DNA from: Kordia sp. SMS9
GTDB taxonomy: Bacteria > Bacteroidota > Bacteroidia > Flavobacteriales > Flavobacteriaceae
Length of the DNA stretch: 64,000 nt
Reading direction: 5' to 3'
Assembly (NCBI RefSeq): GCF_003352465.1
Contig: NZ_CP031153.1
Location: 4,488,001 to 4,552,000 of the forward strand
A model generated the notes under the pieces. The model was not told the origin of the DNA, searched no databases, and worked only from the letters and a program-made list of their open reading frames with translations. The position numbers were made by a program, and so were the translations under genes. The stretch's first letter is position 1. Every line of letters starts with the position of its first letter. Of this stretch, positions 52,313 to 61,665 are shown in pieces.

Positions 52313-53680
52313 TCAAAATGCCGTCAACACTTCATCAAATGGAACTTCCAATTGTGTACCGTTTTTCATGTTTTTGACAATGCACGTGTTGTTTGCGAGT
52401 TCATTTCCTCCTATGATGATTACATACGGAATATCGCGTTTATTGGCATAATTCATCTGCTTGTTAATGTTTTTATTGTCTGGAAATAACTCTGCACTTT
52501 TTCCAGCTTCTCGCAATACTTTGATGAGTTTTAAAGACGCTAAGGCTTCTTTTTCGCCAAAATTTACACACAACACCTCTACTTTATCGGAAACCGTTTC
52601 TGGAAATAAGTCCAATTCTTCCAAAACCAAGTAGATTCTATCCAAACCAAACGAAATTCCCACACCGCTCACATCTTTTAAACCAAAAATGCCTGTTAAG
52701 TCATCATAACGTCCGCCGCCGCCAATAGAACCCATTTTTACACCTTCTGGCGCCGCTACTTCATAAATGGCTCCTGTGTAATAATTCAATCCTCTAGCAA
52801 GTGTAACATCTAAGTCCAACGTGGCTGTTTCTAAACCTAAGACTTCAATGGCTTCAAAGACAAATTCGAGTTCTGAAATTCCCGTCATGCCTTCTTCCGA
52901 AGTAGCTAAAAGCGCTTTTAGCAAGTCTAGTTTTTCATCCAGATTTCCAGAAAAACTGAATAATGGCTGTACTTTTTCGATCGCTTCCGCAGAAATGCCT
53001 TTTTGCATCATTTCATTTTTCACTCCATCTTCGCCAATCTTATCAAGTTTGTCTAAGGCGACTGTGAAATCAATCAGTTTATCTTTAGCACCAATGACTT
53101 CCGCCAAACCTGATAGTATTTTACGATTGTTAATTTTGATCGTGACGCCATTCAAACCTAACTCTGAAAAAACTTTATCATACAATTGCACAAATTCCAC
53201 TTCTTGCCAAAGTGAGGTAGAACCTACGACATCCGCATCACATTGAAAAAATTCTTGAAATCTTCCATGTTGCGGTCTATCAGCACGCCAAACTGGCTGA
53301 ATTTGATAGCGTTTAAAAGGAAACGTTATATCATTTTGGTGTTGTACCACATAGCGCGCAAAAGGAACCGTTAAATCATACCGCAAGGCTTTTTCGGCTA
53401 ATGAATTTGAAAAACGCGCTAAATTCCCTTCTTCCAAAGCTTTTAAGTCTGCTTTTCGCACCTTTTCTCCAGAGTTCAAGATTTTAAAAATCAAGCGATC
53501 ACCTTCTTCCCCATATTTTCCTAACAACGTACTTGACTTTTCAAACGATGGTGTTTCAATCGGTTGAAATCCAAAGCTTTGAAAAGCTGATTGTATGATG
53601 TTAAAAATGTAGTTACGTTTTGCAACTTCTATCGGAGAAAAATCGCGTGTTCCCTTTGGTATGCTTGGTTTTTGTGCCAT
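52313..53680 (-). CDS. hisS: histidine--tRNA ligase
   Basis: This 455-residue class II synthetase is of normal length. Motif 1 to motif 2 residues include GTRDFSPIE, RYDLTVPFARYV, YQIQPVWRADRPQHGRFQEFFQCD; the histidine-specific region is ARGLNYYTGAIYEV, and motif 3 is GVGISFGLDRIYLVLEE. A C-terminal anticodon-binding domain starts about residue 360. CAAATATA at 53698-53705 is the minus-strand -7 element TATATTTG. The protein charges tRNA-His in the cytoplasm. Confidence 0.97.
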   Translation of the reverse strand: MAQKPSIPKGTRDFSPIEVAKRNYIFNIIQSAFQSFGFQPIETPSFEKSSTLLGKYGEEGDRLIFKILNSGEKVRKADLKALEEGNLARFSNSLAEKALRYDLTVPFARYVVQHQNDITFPFKRYQIQPVWRADRPQHGRFQEFFQCDADVVGSTSLWQEVEFVQLYDKVFSELGLNGVTIKINNRKILSGLAEVIGAKDKLIDFTVALDKLDKIGEDGVKNEMMQKGISAEAIEKVQPLFSFSGNLDEKLDLLKALLATSEEGMTGISELEFVFEAIEVLGLETATLDLDVTLARGLNYYTGAIYEVAAPEGVKMGSIGGGGRYDDLTGIFGLKDVSGVGISFGLDRIYLVLEELDLFPETVSDKVEVLCVNFGEKEALASLKLIKVLREAGKSAELFPDNKNINKQMNYANKRDIPYVIIIGGNELANNTCIVKNMKNGTQLEVPFDEVLTAF

Positions 53681-53842
53681 GATTGTGAATTGTGCCGCAA
53701 ATATAAGTCTATTTTTTTGTGATTAAAATTTAAAATAGTCTCATGTCGATAGATTATTAGTATTGGCGATTGAATTTTGTGTTTGTAGGCAAAAAGCGTA
53801 CTTTGATTGAATAATTAAACCAACCAACTATATTATTTTCTT

Positions 53843-55981
53843 ATGAATCAAATATCTATTCCGCCATTACGCGTCAGAATTCAACAAGTATCTCTGTGGC
53901 AATCTGTAGTTGCTGCATACGCAGTGCAACACGCTAAAAAATTACAAAAAGCTCAAACTCCTGTGAATTTAACGCATGTACAAGAGCATTTCATGGTTTC
54001 AGGAACCAGTCATTTAGCCGCTCAATGTGAAGCTAATAATTCCATAGAAACCCACACATTTATACCAGAACCCACAGAAAATTCCACGGACGATGAATTT
54101 GGCGCTTATTTTTCTTCTTTATTTTTTCAAAAAGCTATGACTGCGACGGATGCTGATAGCGCTTCAAAAGATGCTTATAAACTTTGTGAGGAACTGGCAG
54201 CACGTTGGGGCAAGAAATTTAGACGATACAGCGATGCTGATGATTGTGGCTGGGCATATTGTTTGGAAGAGTATCTAAAATTTAAAAAACAATATAAGAG
54301 TGTAAAAAAGTATAACGATTGGACGAAAAATGGAGGACTCAATTTTGGAGTCATCGATTATAAAATTCCAAATGATGCTAAAGTCGCAATTATTGGCGAT
54401 TGGGGAACAGGCATGCAAGATGGCGAATATTTATTGGAAATGATTTTGAAAAATCATCAGCCAGATGTAATTATTCATCTTGGAGATATTTATTATGCAG
54501 GAACACCTGACGAATGCGACGCTAATTTTTATGATATTTTCCAAAGATTGTTTGCGAAATATAAACAAATTCCTGTGTTTACCATTCCTGGAAACCATGA
54601 TTATTACAGTTTTGCGTATGGATATTACCAAATGGTAGCCAAGTTAAACACTGGATTGAAAAGTAAAGGAATCAACGCTACACAAGAAGCCAGTTACTTT
54701 TGTCTGCGTACCGAAGATAATGGTTGGCAATTTTTAGGAATGGATACTGGATATTGTGACGGCGGTCCTTTAAGTGCCCGCTTCCCTAAAGATGGTCCTT
54801 TTTTGCATCCAAACGAACCTGAATGGCATCAAGATAAACTTGATAATTTTAGTGGTGCTTCTATTTTATTATCACATCACCAAGTATTTTCTGGAAATGC
54901 TGAAATCAACGGCCTTACTGGAACTTATGGTTCAATTCCGTACCTGAATAAAAACTTAGTTGATTTTTTTCGTCCGTATTTTGGCAATAAAGTAGCAGGC
55001 TGGTTTTGGGGACACGAACACAATCAAGTAAAATATCAAAATAATTTGTTTGGATTACCAATTGGACGTTTGGTTGGTGCCAGTGCCTACGAAGAACCAG
55101 AAAGTGAAACACCTTATAAACAAACATTTCCTGAAGTTCCTTTTTCCACTGATTCAAACGCAACGTTAGACGTTGAAAATGAGTTTTTTAACCACGGTTT
55201 TGCCATTATTGATTTTTCACAACGATCACATCCTACAGACGCAGTAACTACGCAATATTTTCAATATCCTTCTTGGGGAAAAACAGCTCCAAATCCTATT
55301 CCACAAAAAACATGTTTTATGTGGTCAGAACCGTTTGCTTTACAACCACAAACAAAAGGCAAAGAAGTTCAGTTTGGGCAATACATTCATCTAAATTTAG
55401 AGTTAGGAAATGCCTTTGTAGGTCCAGAAGTAGAACATTTTGAAATCTCCAGAGAAGAATACCTTCCCACAGTTCGTACAAATCCAGTTGTGTTAAAAAT
55501 TTCAGATGCTTCCAATAGTTCAAATGTCGTACAGGATGGCGATACTATTTATCTAACAACACAAGAACCCAAAGTTGGCAAATACAGTCATTTGGGTGCT
55601 TGGGATGGAATTACAACCTATGAAATCTATTATTACAAGTATTCGCAAGCAGATGATAAAAATATGCGCTGGAAGATTAAAAAAGTAATTCCAACACCAA
55701 ACGATCCTACGATTCATGAAAATGAAGCGGTATATATATTCAGTGAAAAGTTTTCTGGCAAATACCTGTGTCCATATTTATCTATTATAAATGAAAAAAT
55801 ATCGACCTATACATATTTGACGGTAAGCGATACGATGAATTCAAATTGGTTTATTCAAATCCAACAGTCTCATTCTGATGAAGAAGTAGCTTTGGAAAGC
55901 ACCTCTGAAAAAGAAGGCGAAAACCTCTCTTTTATTGAAAAAATGATTGCATTTATTAAATCATTATTTTCAATAAAATAA
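53843..55981 (+). CDS. large metallophosphoesterase with N- and C-terminal extensions
   Basis: This is a 712-residue protein. The calcineurin-like core spans about residues 175-440: IIGDWGTG, HLGDIYYAGT, TIPGNHDYYSF, LLSHHQVFSGN and WFWGHEHNQ provide the full set of metal ligands. The first about 170 residues are of unknown fold (with KLCEELAARWGKKFRRYSDADDCGWAYCLEEYLKFKK). The C-terminal about 250 residues are beta-rich (KYSHLGAWDGITTYEIYYY) and end in a hydrophobic stretch (MIAFIKSLFSIK). There is no signal peptide. Purple-acid-phosphatase-like GDIYY suggests a phosphomonoesterase or phosphodiesterase; the substrate is unknown. Confidence 0.88.
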   Translation: MNQISIPPLRVRIQQVSLWQSVVAAYAVQHAKKLQKAQTPVNLTHVQEHFMVSGTSHLAAQCEANNSIETHTFIPEPTENSTDDEFGAYFSSLFFQKAMTATDADSASKDAYKLCEELAARWGKKFRRYSDADDCGWAYCLEEYLKFKKQYKSVKKYNDWTKNGGLNFGVIDYKIPNDAKVAIIGDWGTGMQDGEYLLEMILKNHQPDVIIHLGDIYYAGTPDECDANFYDIFQRLFAKYKQIPVFTIPGNHDYYSFAYGYYQMVAKLNTGLKSKGINATQEASYFCLRTEDNGWQFLGMDTGYCDGGPLSARFPKDGPFLHPNEPEWHQDKLDNFSGASILLSHHQVFSGNAEINGLTGTYGSIPYLNKNLVDFFRPYFGNKVAGWFWGHEHNQVKYQNNLFGLPIGRLVGASAYEEPESETPYKQTFPEVPFSTDSNATLDVENEFFNHGFAIIDFSQRSHPTDAVTTQYFQYPSWGKTAPNPIPQKTCFMWSEPFALQPQTKGKEVQFGQYIHLNLELGNAFVGPEVEHFEISREEYLPTVRTNPVVLKISDASNSSNVVQDGDTIYLTTQEPKVGKYSHLGAWDGITTYEIYYYKYSQADDKNMRWKIKKVIPTPNDPTIHENEAVYIFSEKFSGKYLCPYLSIINEKISTYTYLTVSDTMNSNWFIQIQQSHSDEEVALESTSEKEGENLSFIEKMIAFIKSLFSIK

Positions 55982-56002
55982 CATTCAATATATTTTAATT
56001 AG

Positions 56003-56040
56003 AAAAGGCATTGTGAAAATTTTCGTGATGCCTTTGTTAT
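56003..56040. terminator. hairpin terminator
   Basis: AAAGGCAT (56004-56011) pairs with ATGCCTTT (56028-56035), with a further AAAATTTT in the loop, and TTGTTATTTT follows. It separates the metallophosphoesterase (+) and DUF6495 (-) genes. Confidence 0.8.
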
Positions 56041-56056
56041 TTTAGCAAATAGTCAT

Positions 56057-56527
56057 TTACGCCAGCATCGCTTCAAACCACTGGAAAAGTTGTCCTTTGG
56101 TAATGTTTGAACCTTGTTGTATCAGTGCGAATTTATCCGCGTTTCTGTCTTCCGAATAGCCTTTGTTTGCGGTTAAGATTTCAACTTCTTCGGAAGTGTA
56201 ATTGTCTCGCAACCATTGAAAACCTTCTTTCGTTGTAATGTCGACGGCTTCATTTAAGATTTTAACAGCAATTAATTTCATTTCATCTTCACGCAAGTGA
56301 AATAAATAAAGATGCTGCGACGAAATATTTTCAAGGAATTTTGCTTGTGTTAGCACACCTTCCCACACTAAATCGCTAAATACATCTATTTCTTGTTCGG
56401 CTACTTCAGGTTTTTCTATTTTTAAAGTTGCCCATTCTTCTGCTGTGATGGATTGTGTCGCCAAAAAGTTGATGAATTCTTGGTGTAATTCTTCTAATTG
56501 TTCTTTGGTGAGTCTTGAATATTTCAT
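56057..56527 (-). CDS. DUF6495 family protein
   Basis: This is a 156-residue protein read from the ATG at 56527-56525 (MKYSRLTKEQLEELHQEFINFL); the frame runs on upstream to 56590 but into the rplI terminator hairpin. It is acidic, helical and soluble, with DVFSDLVWEGVLTQAKFLENISSQHL in the middle and GQLFQWFEAMLA at the end. The function is unknown. It lies downstream of the rpsF-rpsR-rplI operon, from which it is separated by a terminator. Confidence 0.82.
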   Translation of the reverse strand: MKYSRLTKEQLEELHQEFINFLATQSITAEEWATLKIEKPEVAEQEIDVFSDLVWEGVLTQAKFLENISSQHLYLFHLREDEMKLIAVKILNEAVDITTKEGFQWLRDNYTSEEVEILTANKGYSEDRNADKFALIQQGSNITKGQLFQWFEAMLA

Positions 56528-56576
56528 GTTCTTGCGTAAAAAAGTGTGCAAATTTACAATTAATGAACCTGTTTCC

Positions 56577-56608
56577 ATAAAAAAAGCCACTCAAATTTGA
56601 GTGGCTCA
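56577..56608 (-). terminator. terminator of the ribosomal protein operon
   Basis: On the minus strand a perfect palindrome, GCCACTCAAA/TTTGAGTGGC (56586-56605), is followed by a T tract. It ends the rpsF-rpsR-rplI transcript 21 bases after rplI. Confidence 0.92.
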
Positions 56609-56628
56609 TGACATAACGAAATTCGTTA

Positions 56629-57081
56629 TTATTTTGCTTCTGCAATTACTTCAAAAGGTAAGTCTACTACAACACTTCTGTGTAATCTTACTTTTGCTTC
56701 GTATTTACCAGTTCTTTTTACGCTTCCACCGATCACTTTGATGAATTTCTTCTCAATTGTGTGACCTTCTTTGCTTAAAGCTTCTGCTAAGTCGATGTTA
56801 TTTACTGATCCAAATAATTTTGTTCCAGCTCCTGTTTTTGCAGTAATTTTAATTTCTAAGCCTAACAATGCTTTTCCAGTTGCGTTAGCCTCATCTACTA
56901 ATTTCTGTTCTTTATATGCTTTTTGTTTCAAGTTTTCTGCTAAAACTTTTTTAGCTGAACTTGTTGCTAATGTTGCAAATCCTTGAGGAATTAAATAATT
57001 TCTTCCGTATCCGTTTTTCACAGTTACAACGTCATCTTTAAATCCTAAGTTTTCAACGTCTTGTCTTAAAATAAGTTCCAT
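56629..57081 (-). CDS. rplI: 50S ribosomal protein L9
   Basis: This 150-residue protein has the normal length. The N-terminal L9 signature LILRQDVENLGFKDDVVTVKNGYGRNYLIPQG is followed by the connecting helix (KKVLAENLKQKAYKEQKLV) and the C-terminal domain ending VRLHRSVVVDLPFEVIAEAK. L9 binds 23S rRNA near the L1 stalk. It is the third gene of the rpsF-rpsR-rplI operon, 14 bases after rpsR. Confidence 0.97.
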   Translation of the reverse strand: MELILRQDVENLGFKDDVVTVKNGYGRNYLIPQGFATLATSSAKKVLAENLKQKAYKEQKLVDEANATGKALLGLEIKITAKTGAGTKLFGSVNNIDLAEALSKEGHTIEKKFIKVIGGSVKRTGKYEAKVRLHRSVVVDLPFEVIAEAK

Positions 57082-57095
57082 AATCTGTCTCTATT

Positions 57096-57392
57096 TTATT
57101 TTAACATATCGCCAACGTATGGCATTAATGCTAAGTGACGCGCTCTTTTCACAGCTACAGACACTTTTCGTTGATACTTTAATGAAGTTCCTGTTAAACG
57201 ACGTGGTAATAATTTTCCTTGCTCGTTTACAAATTTGAATAAAAAATCTGGATCTTTATAGTCAACATATTTGATACCTGACTTCTTGAAACGACAATAC
57301 TTTTTAGCTTTTGTAGTTTCAATGTTCAAAGGAGTTAAATACCTGATTTCTCCTTCTTTCTTTCCTTTTGCTTGTTGTTCAATTGAAGACAT
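57096..57392 (-). CDS. rpsR: 30S ribosomal protein S18
   Basis: This is a 98-residue protein, slightly longer than E. coli S18 (75) because of an N-terminal extension (MSSIEQQAKGKKEGEIRYLTPL) usual in Bacteroidetes. The core KKYCRFKKSGIKYVDYKDPDFLFKFVNEQGKLLPRRLTGTSLKYQRKVSVAVKRARHLALMPY is typical. It lies 6 bases after rpsF; no ssb or priB gene is between the two, as expected for this group. Confidence 0.97.
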   Translation of the reverse strand: MSSIEQQAKGKKEGEIRYLTPLNIETTKAKKYCRFKKSGIKYVDYKDPDFLFKFVNEQGKLLPRRLTGTSLKYQRKVSVAVKRARHLALMPYVGDMLK

Positions 57393-57398
57393 AATTTC

Positions 57399-57737
57399 TT
57401 AAGATTTAGCGGTTTTTCTATTTCTTCTTTTTTCTGCCCAAGCGATTGCATGCTTGTCTAAACGTACCGTTAAATAACGCATAATACGCTCGTCACGTCT
57501 AAACTCTAACTCATACGGAGTAATTACTTCTCCTGGAGCTTGGAATTCGAATAAGTGATAAAAACCACTTTTTTTGTGCTGAATTGGGTATGCTAACTTT
57601 TTTAGTCCCCAATCTTCTTTTGAAATCATTTTGCCACCTCTAGAAACGATGAAATCCTCAAATTTCGCTACTGTTTCCTTTATCTGAGTTTCAGATAAAA
57701 CGGGATTTAAAATGAAAACAGTTTCATAATGATTCAT
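57399..57737 (-). CDS. rpsF: 30S ribosomal protein S6
   Basis: This is a 112-residue protein: NHYETVFILNPVLSETQIKETV, DWGLKKLAYPIQHKKSGFYHL and RRDERIMRYLTVRLDKHAIAWAEKRR. It binds 16S rRNA together with S18, whose gene follows after 6 bases. It is the first gene of the operon and is preceded by a consensus promoter. Confidence 0.97.
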   Translation of the reverse strand: MNHYETVFILNPVLSETQIKETVAKFEDFIVSRGGKMISKEDWGLKKLAYPIQHKKSGFYHLFEFQAPGEVITPYELEFRRDERIMRYLTVRLDKHAIAWAEKRRNRKTAKS

Positions 57738-57765
57738 AAATACTATTTTTAATTGAAATTGGGCG

Positions 57766-57796
57766 CAAATGTACTGTTTATTTATTTTAATACAAA
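57766..57796 (-). promoter_or_regulatory. promoter of rpsF-rpsR-rplI
   Basis: On the minus strand TTTG (57796-57793), 19 bases, and TACATTTG (57773-57766) match the Bacteroidetes consensus exactly, 29 bases before the rpsF ATG. There is thus little room for a long leader or a classic S6:S18-binding leader structure. Confidence 0.82.
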
Positions 57797-57914
57797 CTAT
57801 ACTTCCCCTTTTTTTTCGATAAAATGATTAATAAATCCGCTAATTTGTTGTGGTTTTGATTTATTTTTTATAACATTGCATGTACCCAAATTACAAAAAA
57901 TCGCTAGCACGCTT

Positions 57915-58607
57915 ATGAAGCTTAACTGTATTATCGTAGATGATTCTTCTATTCAACGCATGGCTGTTGCCAAGTTGATATTGAATCATCCTTCTTTAAA
58001 TTTAATTGCCGAATATAGTAACGCCATTGAAGCGAAAAATGGTTTAAAAACTAACAATGTCGATTTGATCTTTCTCGACATTGAAATGCCTGTTTTGAAT
58101 GGATTTGACTTGTTAGAGTCTTTAAAAAATCCGCCACAAGTAATCATGGTTACTGGTAAAACTGAATATGCTTTTAAAGCTTTTAACTACGATGTTACCG
58201 ACTTTCTACACAAACCTTTAACGAAAGAACGCTTTGACAAAGCAATTGCGCGTGCGTTAGATAAATCTAATTACGGTGCAAAAAGCAACGAAGACGACGA
58301 TCATATTTTTGTAAAAAGTAATTTGAAAAAACGCAAAGTTATTTTAAATAGTATCAAATGGATTGAAGCTTTGGGTGATTATGTCAAGTTAGTGACGGAC
58401 GAAAGTAATATTGTTGTACTTTCTACCATGAAAGCTTTTGAAAAGCAACTTCCTGAGAATAAATTTCTGCGTATTCACAAGTCTTACATCGTGAATTTGG
58501 ACAAAGTAGATCGTTTTAACAGTAAAAATGTTGAAATTGACGGTCAATTGATTCCGCTGAGTAGAAACAAGAAAGTAGAATTATCTGAAGCACTTTCTAA
58601 TATTTAG
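57915..58607 (+). CDS. LytTR-family response regulator, orphan
   Basis: This 230-residue protein is read from the ATG at 57915 (MKLNCIIVDDSSIQRMAVAK); an upstream frame to 57876 looks unlikely. The receiver domain has Asp55 in LIFLDIEMPVLNGF, with Thr/Lys in VIMVTGKTEYAFKAF and FLHKPLTKERFDKA. The LytTR domain spans about 135-230 (HIFVKSNLKKRKVILNSIKWIEALGDYVKLV, RIHKSYIVNLDKVDRF). No kinase is adjacent. The stop codon leads directly into a CTTTGCTCAG repeat word. Confidence 0.93.
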   Translation: MKLNCIIVDDSSIQRMAVAKLILNHPSLNLIAEYSNAIEAKNGLKTNNVDLIFLDIEMPVLNGFDLLESLKNPPQVIMVTGKTEYAFKAFNYDVTDFLHKPLTKERFDKAIARALDKSNYGAKSNEDDDHIFVKSNLKKRKVILNSIKWIEALGDYVKLVTDESNIVVLSTMKAFEKQLPENKFLRIHKSYIVNLDKVDRFNSKNVEIDGQLIPLSRNKKVELSEALSNI

Positions 58608-59138
58608 TTTTCGACTTTGCTCAGACTACAACTACAACTATTTTACTTATATTATTACTCTTTGATTAGACTACTATTCATTTCCTAAAATATAAAAAAA
58701 CAGATTTACAAGTCCATATCAATACAATTTTCTTTGAAAATTACTCGAAGCGACGCATGTCTAATGTAGTAATTTGAAAATATGGCAATGTGTCAATTAC
58801 TTTCTAATACCAATTACAGACAAAATAGATATTGTGAATTCGTGGTAAAAAAAGAAACGTCTTTGCGATCTTCAACTTGATTGGAGAGTAGCAATCCCGC
58901 TCTTCAAATAACGAAAATTATAGGTGATAGTGAGATTACCACGCTTTCGCTCGTAATGACGTTTCAGAGATTTTATCAAAATCACTTGCCTTTGTCATAG
59001 AAATCGAAGTGATGTGTTGTGAAGTTGAATTTTGAAATGTCATTACGAGGAAGCATAACGAAGTAATCTGTTTCTAAAATATTTCCAAATTGACTTTGAA
59101 AAAATCTCAATACTAATAGCTCAATTCTCAATACTATA
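58608..59138. repeat. 531-base repeat region between the LytTR gene and priA
   Basis: A TTCGACTTTGCTCAGACT word directly follows the stop codon (58608-58628). At 58857-58962 a GTCtTTGCGAtc...GCAATCcc half faces a GAGATTaccACGctttCGCTCGTAATGAC half. At 59039-59077 there is a single forward copy, GTCATTACGAGGAAGCATAA and on to GTAATCTGTTTCTAA. No gene or tRNA is seen. Confidence 0.65.
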
Positions 59139-61592
59139 TCAAACCGTATCCACATCAATAATCACACGAACGCTTCTGTATTCAGAAATAGACAAGAAAC
59201 TGATTTTGATGCGTGAAATGACTTCTTTGGTTTTTCCGAGTGATTGTTGCTTGGGAATTTTTAGCAAAATATGTTTTAGATATAAGTTCCGAATGCGTGC
59301 GATTGGTGGAAATTCTGGACCTAACACGTTGTCACCAAAGCTGTTTTTCAAGGATTTTGCAAACCACGCCGCACTATCGTTCACACGGTTATATTCCTTG
59401 TGTTTCAGCGTAATTTTGATCAATCGGTAAAAAGGTGGATAGTGAAATTGTCGTCGATCGTTCAATTGGTCTGTAAACATTCCTTGATAATTTCCTACAG
59501 AAACCTGTTGTAGTATTTGATGATACGGATTGTAGGTTTGCACAATGACTTTTCCTCGCTTTTTGGTTCTTCCGGCGCGACCGGCAACTTGTTGAATGAG
59601 CTGAAAACTACGTTCATGCGCTCTGAAATCGGGAAAATTCAACATACTGTCTGCATTCATGATTCCAACCAAATTCACGTTTCTAAAATCCAACCCTTTT
59701 GTCAACATTTGCGTTCCCACTAAGATTTGAATTTCTTGCTGTTCAAACGACGAAATAATTTTTTGATACCCGTATTTTCCACGTGTCGTATCTAAATCCA
59801 TTCGCCCTACTTTTACATCAGGCAATAGTTCGTGTAGCTCCTGCTCTATTTGCTGCGTTCCAAAACCTTTGGTATCCAATTCGTGACTTCCACACGCCAA
59901 ACATTGTTGCTGCATGGCAATGTGGTGACTGCAATAGTGACAACGCATTTGGTTTTTGTAGTGATGATACGTTAAACTCACATCACAGTTGGGACATTGT
60001 GGCGAATGTCCGCACGTATTGCACTCAATAATGGGCGCATATCCACGACGGTTCTGAAATAAAATGACTTGTTCTCCATTTTCCAACGTTGCTGAAATTT
60101 CTTCTAACAAACGATCGGAAAAATGACCTTTCATGCGCTTTTTACGATGCTTTTCTTTGATATCGACTAATTCCATATCTGGCATGAGAACATCACCGTA
60201 ACGTCTTGCAATCGTTGCTAAGGCGTACTTTTTAACTTGTGTGTTATAATAACTTTCCACACTTGGTGTTGCCGAACCTAACACGATTTTTCCACTGTGA
60301 ATTTTTGCCAATACAATTGCAGCATCACGAGCGTGATATCGCGGTGCAGGATCAAATTGCTTGAAGGACGTTTCGTGTTCTTCATCCACAATGATCAATC
60401 CTAAATTTGAAAATGGCAATAGTAACGAAGAACGCGCGCCAATGACAATTTGTGCTTTTGGTTTGTTGTACAACACATTATTCCACACTTCTACGCGTTC
60501 GTGAACAGAATATTTGGAATGATAAATCGCCACTTTTTCCCCAAAGTATTGTTGCAATCGTGTAATGAGTTGTGTGGTTAAGGCAATTTCTGGCAACAGA
60601 TATAATACTTGTTTTCCTGTATTGATTATTTTTTCAATGAGCTTCACATACACTTCCGTTTTTCCAGAAGATGTAACGCCATATAACAAGCAAACATCTT
60701 GCGTTTTAAAAGCGTTTTCAATGGTTTTATACGCTTCTTCTTGGTATGGATTTAATTGTTTTGAAGCTTCCGTTTCGTCACCGTTATATTCTATTCGATC
60801 TTTTTGAATGTAGTATTCTTCCAGAATATTCTTGTCGATCAGTGCTTTGATAACTGCTGAACTTGTATTGCTTTGTTTGGTGAGTTCTTTGACAGAAATT
60901 GGACGTTTTGTGCTTGCCGCGATTGAGAATAACGTAAGAATGACTTCCCGTTGTTTTTTGGCTCTGTTAAGTGAATCTAGTAATGCTTGAAGATTTTCTT
61001 CGCGCGTGTAATCCGTGTGAAGCTTGACGTAGCGAACCAATTTCGGTTTGTACTGCTCGTAGATTTCTTCGTATACTTGAATGACTTCTTTGTCGATCAA
61101 TCGTTTTAAAACGGACACTACATTTTTTTTCCCAAGAATGCTGCTGATTTCTTGAATTTTCAATAACGATTGATGCTGTAAGGCTTCAAAAATTAAGAAT
61201 TCATCGTCTTTTAACCGGCTTTCGTCCACATTTCCACCTTCATATTTAGAAATAATGGTTTCACTTTCTAGTAAAAACGCGCTCGGAACTGCCGATCGGA
61301 ATACTTCACCCAAACTCGCCATGTAATAACTGGCAATCCATTCCCAATGTTTTAATTGTTGTGAAGTAATTATAGGTTGCTCGTCCAGAATTTGCTGAAT
61401 GTCCTTAGCTTCGTAGACTTCTGGAGGCGTTTGATGAATTTTGTAGACCAACGCCGTATATACCTTACTTTTTCCAAACGGAACGGCCACGCGCATTCCT
61501 TGTTGCAGAAATTGTGCTTCGGCTTCTGTAATGCTATACGTAAACAGTCGCTGTAGCGGAATGGGTAATATGACATCAATGAAATAAGCCAT
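59139..61592 (-). CDS. priA: primosomal protein N' (replication restart helicase)
   Basis: This is 817 residues. An N-terminal 3'-DNA-binding domain (ILPIPLQRLFTYSI, GMRVAVPFGKSKVYTALV) and winged-helix region are followed by the helicase core: Walker A YGVTSSGKTEVYVKL (about 310), DEEHE (about 400), ATPSVESY, and motif V/VI GTQMLTKGLDF and QVAGRAGRTKKRG. Eight zinc cysteines are in CNTCGHSPQCPNC and CHYC/CLACG. It restarts collapsed forks. CAAAGGTA at 61597-61604 may be a minus-strand -7 element TACCTTTG very near the start. Confidence 0.97.
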   Translation of the reverse strand: MAYFIDVILPIPLQRLFTYSITEAEAQFLQQGMRVAVPFGKSKVYTALVYKIHQTPPEVYEAKDIQQILDEQPIITSQQLKHWEWIASYYMASLGEVFRSAVPSAFLLESETIISKYEGGNVDESRLKDDEFLIFEALQHQSLLKIQEISSILGKKNVVSVLKRLIDKEVIQVYEEIYEQYKPKLVRYVKLHTDYTREENLQALLDSLNRAKKQREVILTLFSIAASTKRPISVKELTKQSNTSSAVIKALIDKNILEEYYIQKDRIEYNGDETEASKQLNPYQEEAYKTIENAFKTQDVCLLYGVTSSGKTEVYVKLIEKIINTGKQVLYLLPEIALTTQLITRLQQYFGEKVAIYHSKYSVHERVEVWNNVLYNKPKAQIVIGARSSLLLPFSNLGLIIVDEEHETSFKQFDPAPRYHARDAAIVLAKIHSGKIVLGSATPSVESYYNTQVKKYALATIARRYGDVLMPDMELVDIKEKHRKKRMKGHFSDRLLEEISATLENGEQVILFQNRRGYAPIIECNTCGHSPQCPNCDVSLTYHHYKNQMRCHYCSHHIAMQQQCLACGSHELDTKGFGTQQIEQELHELLPDVKVGRMDLDTTRGKYGYQKIISSFEQQEIQILVGTQMLTKGLDFRNVNLVGIMNADSMLNFPDFRAHERSFQLIQQVAGRAGRTKKRGKVIVQTYNPYHQILQQVSVGNYQGMFTDQLNDRRQFHYPPFYRLIKITLKHKEYNRVNDSAAWFAKSLKNSFGDNVLGPEFPPIARIRNLYLKHILLKIPKQQSLGKTKEVISRIKISFLSISEYRSVRVIIDVDTV

Positions 61593-61616
61593 TATTCAAA
61601 GGTACATACTTTGCAT

Positions 61617-61651
61617 AAAAAAACCACTCCTTTTCAGCAGTGGTTTTTTAA
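61617..61651. terminator. hairpin terminator between DUF2147 and priA
   Basis: AAAAACCACT pairs with AGTGGTTTTT and A/T tracts lie on both sides. On the minus strand it ends the transcript of the chalcone-isomerase-like/DUF2147 unit and isolates priA. Confidence 0.9.
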
Positions 61652-61665
61652 GTTTGTTTTTTTAA

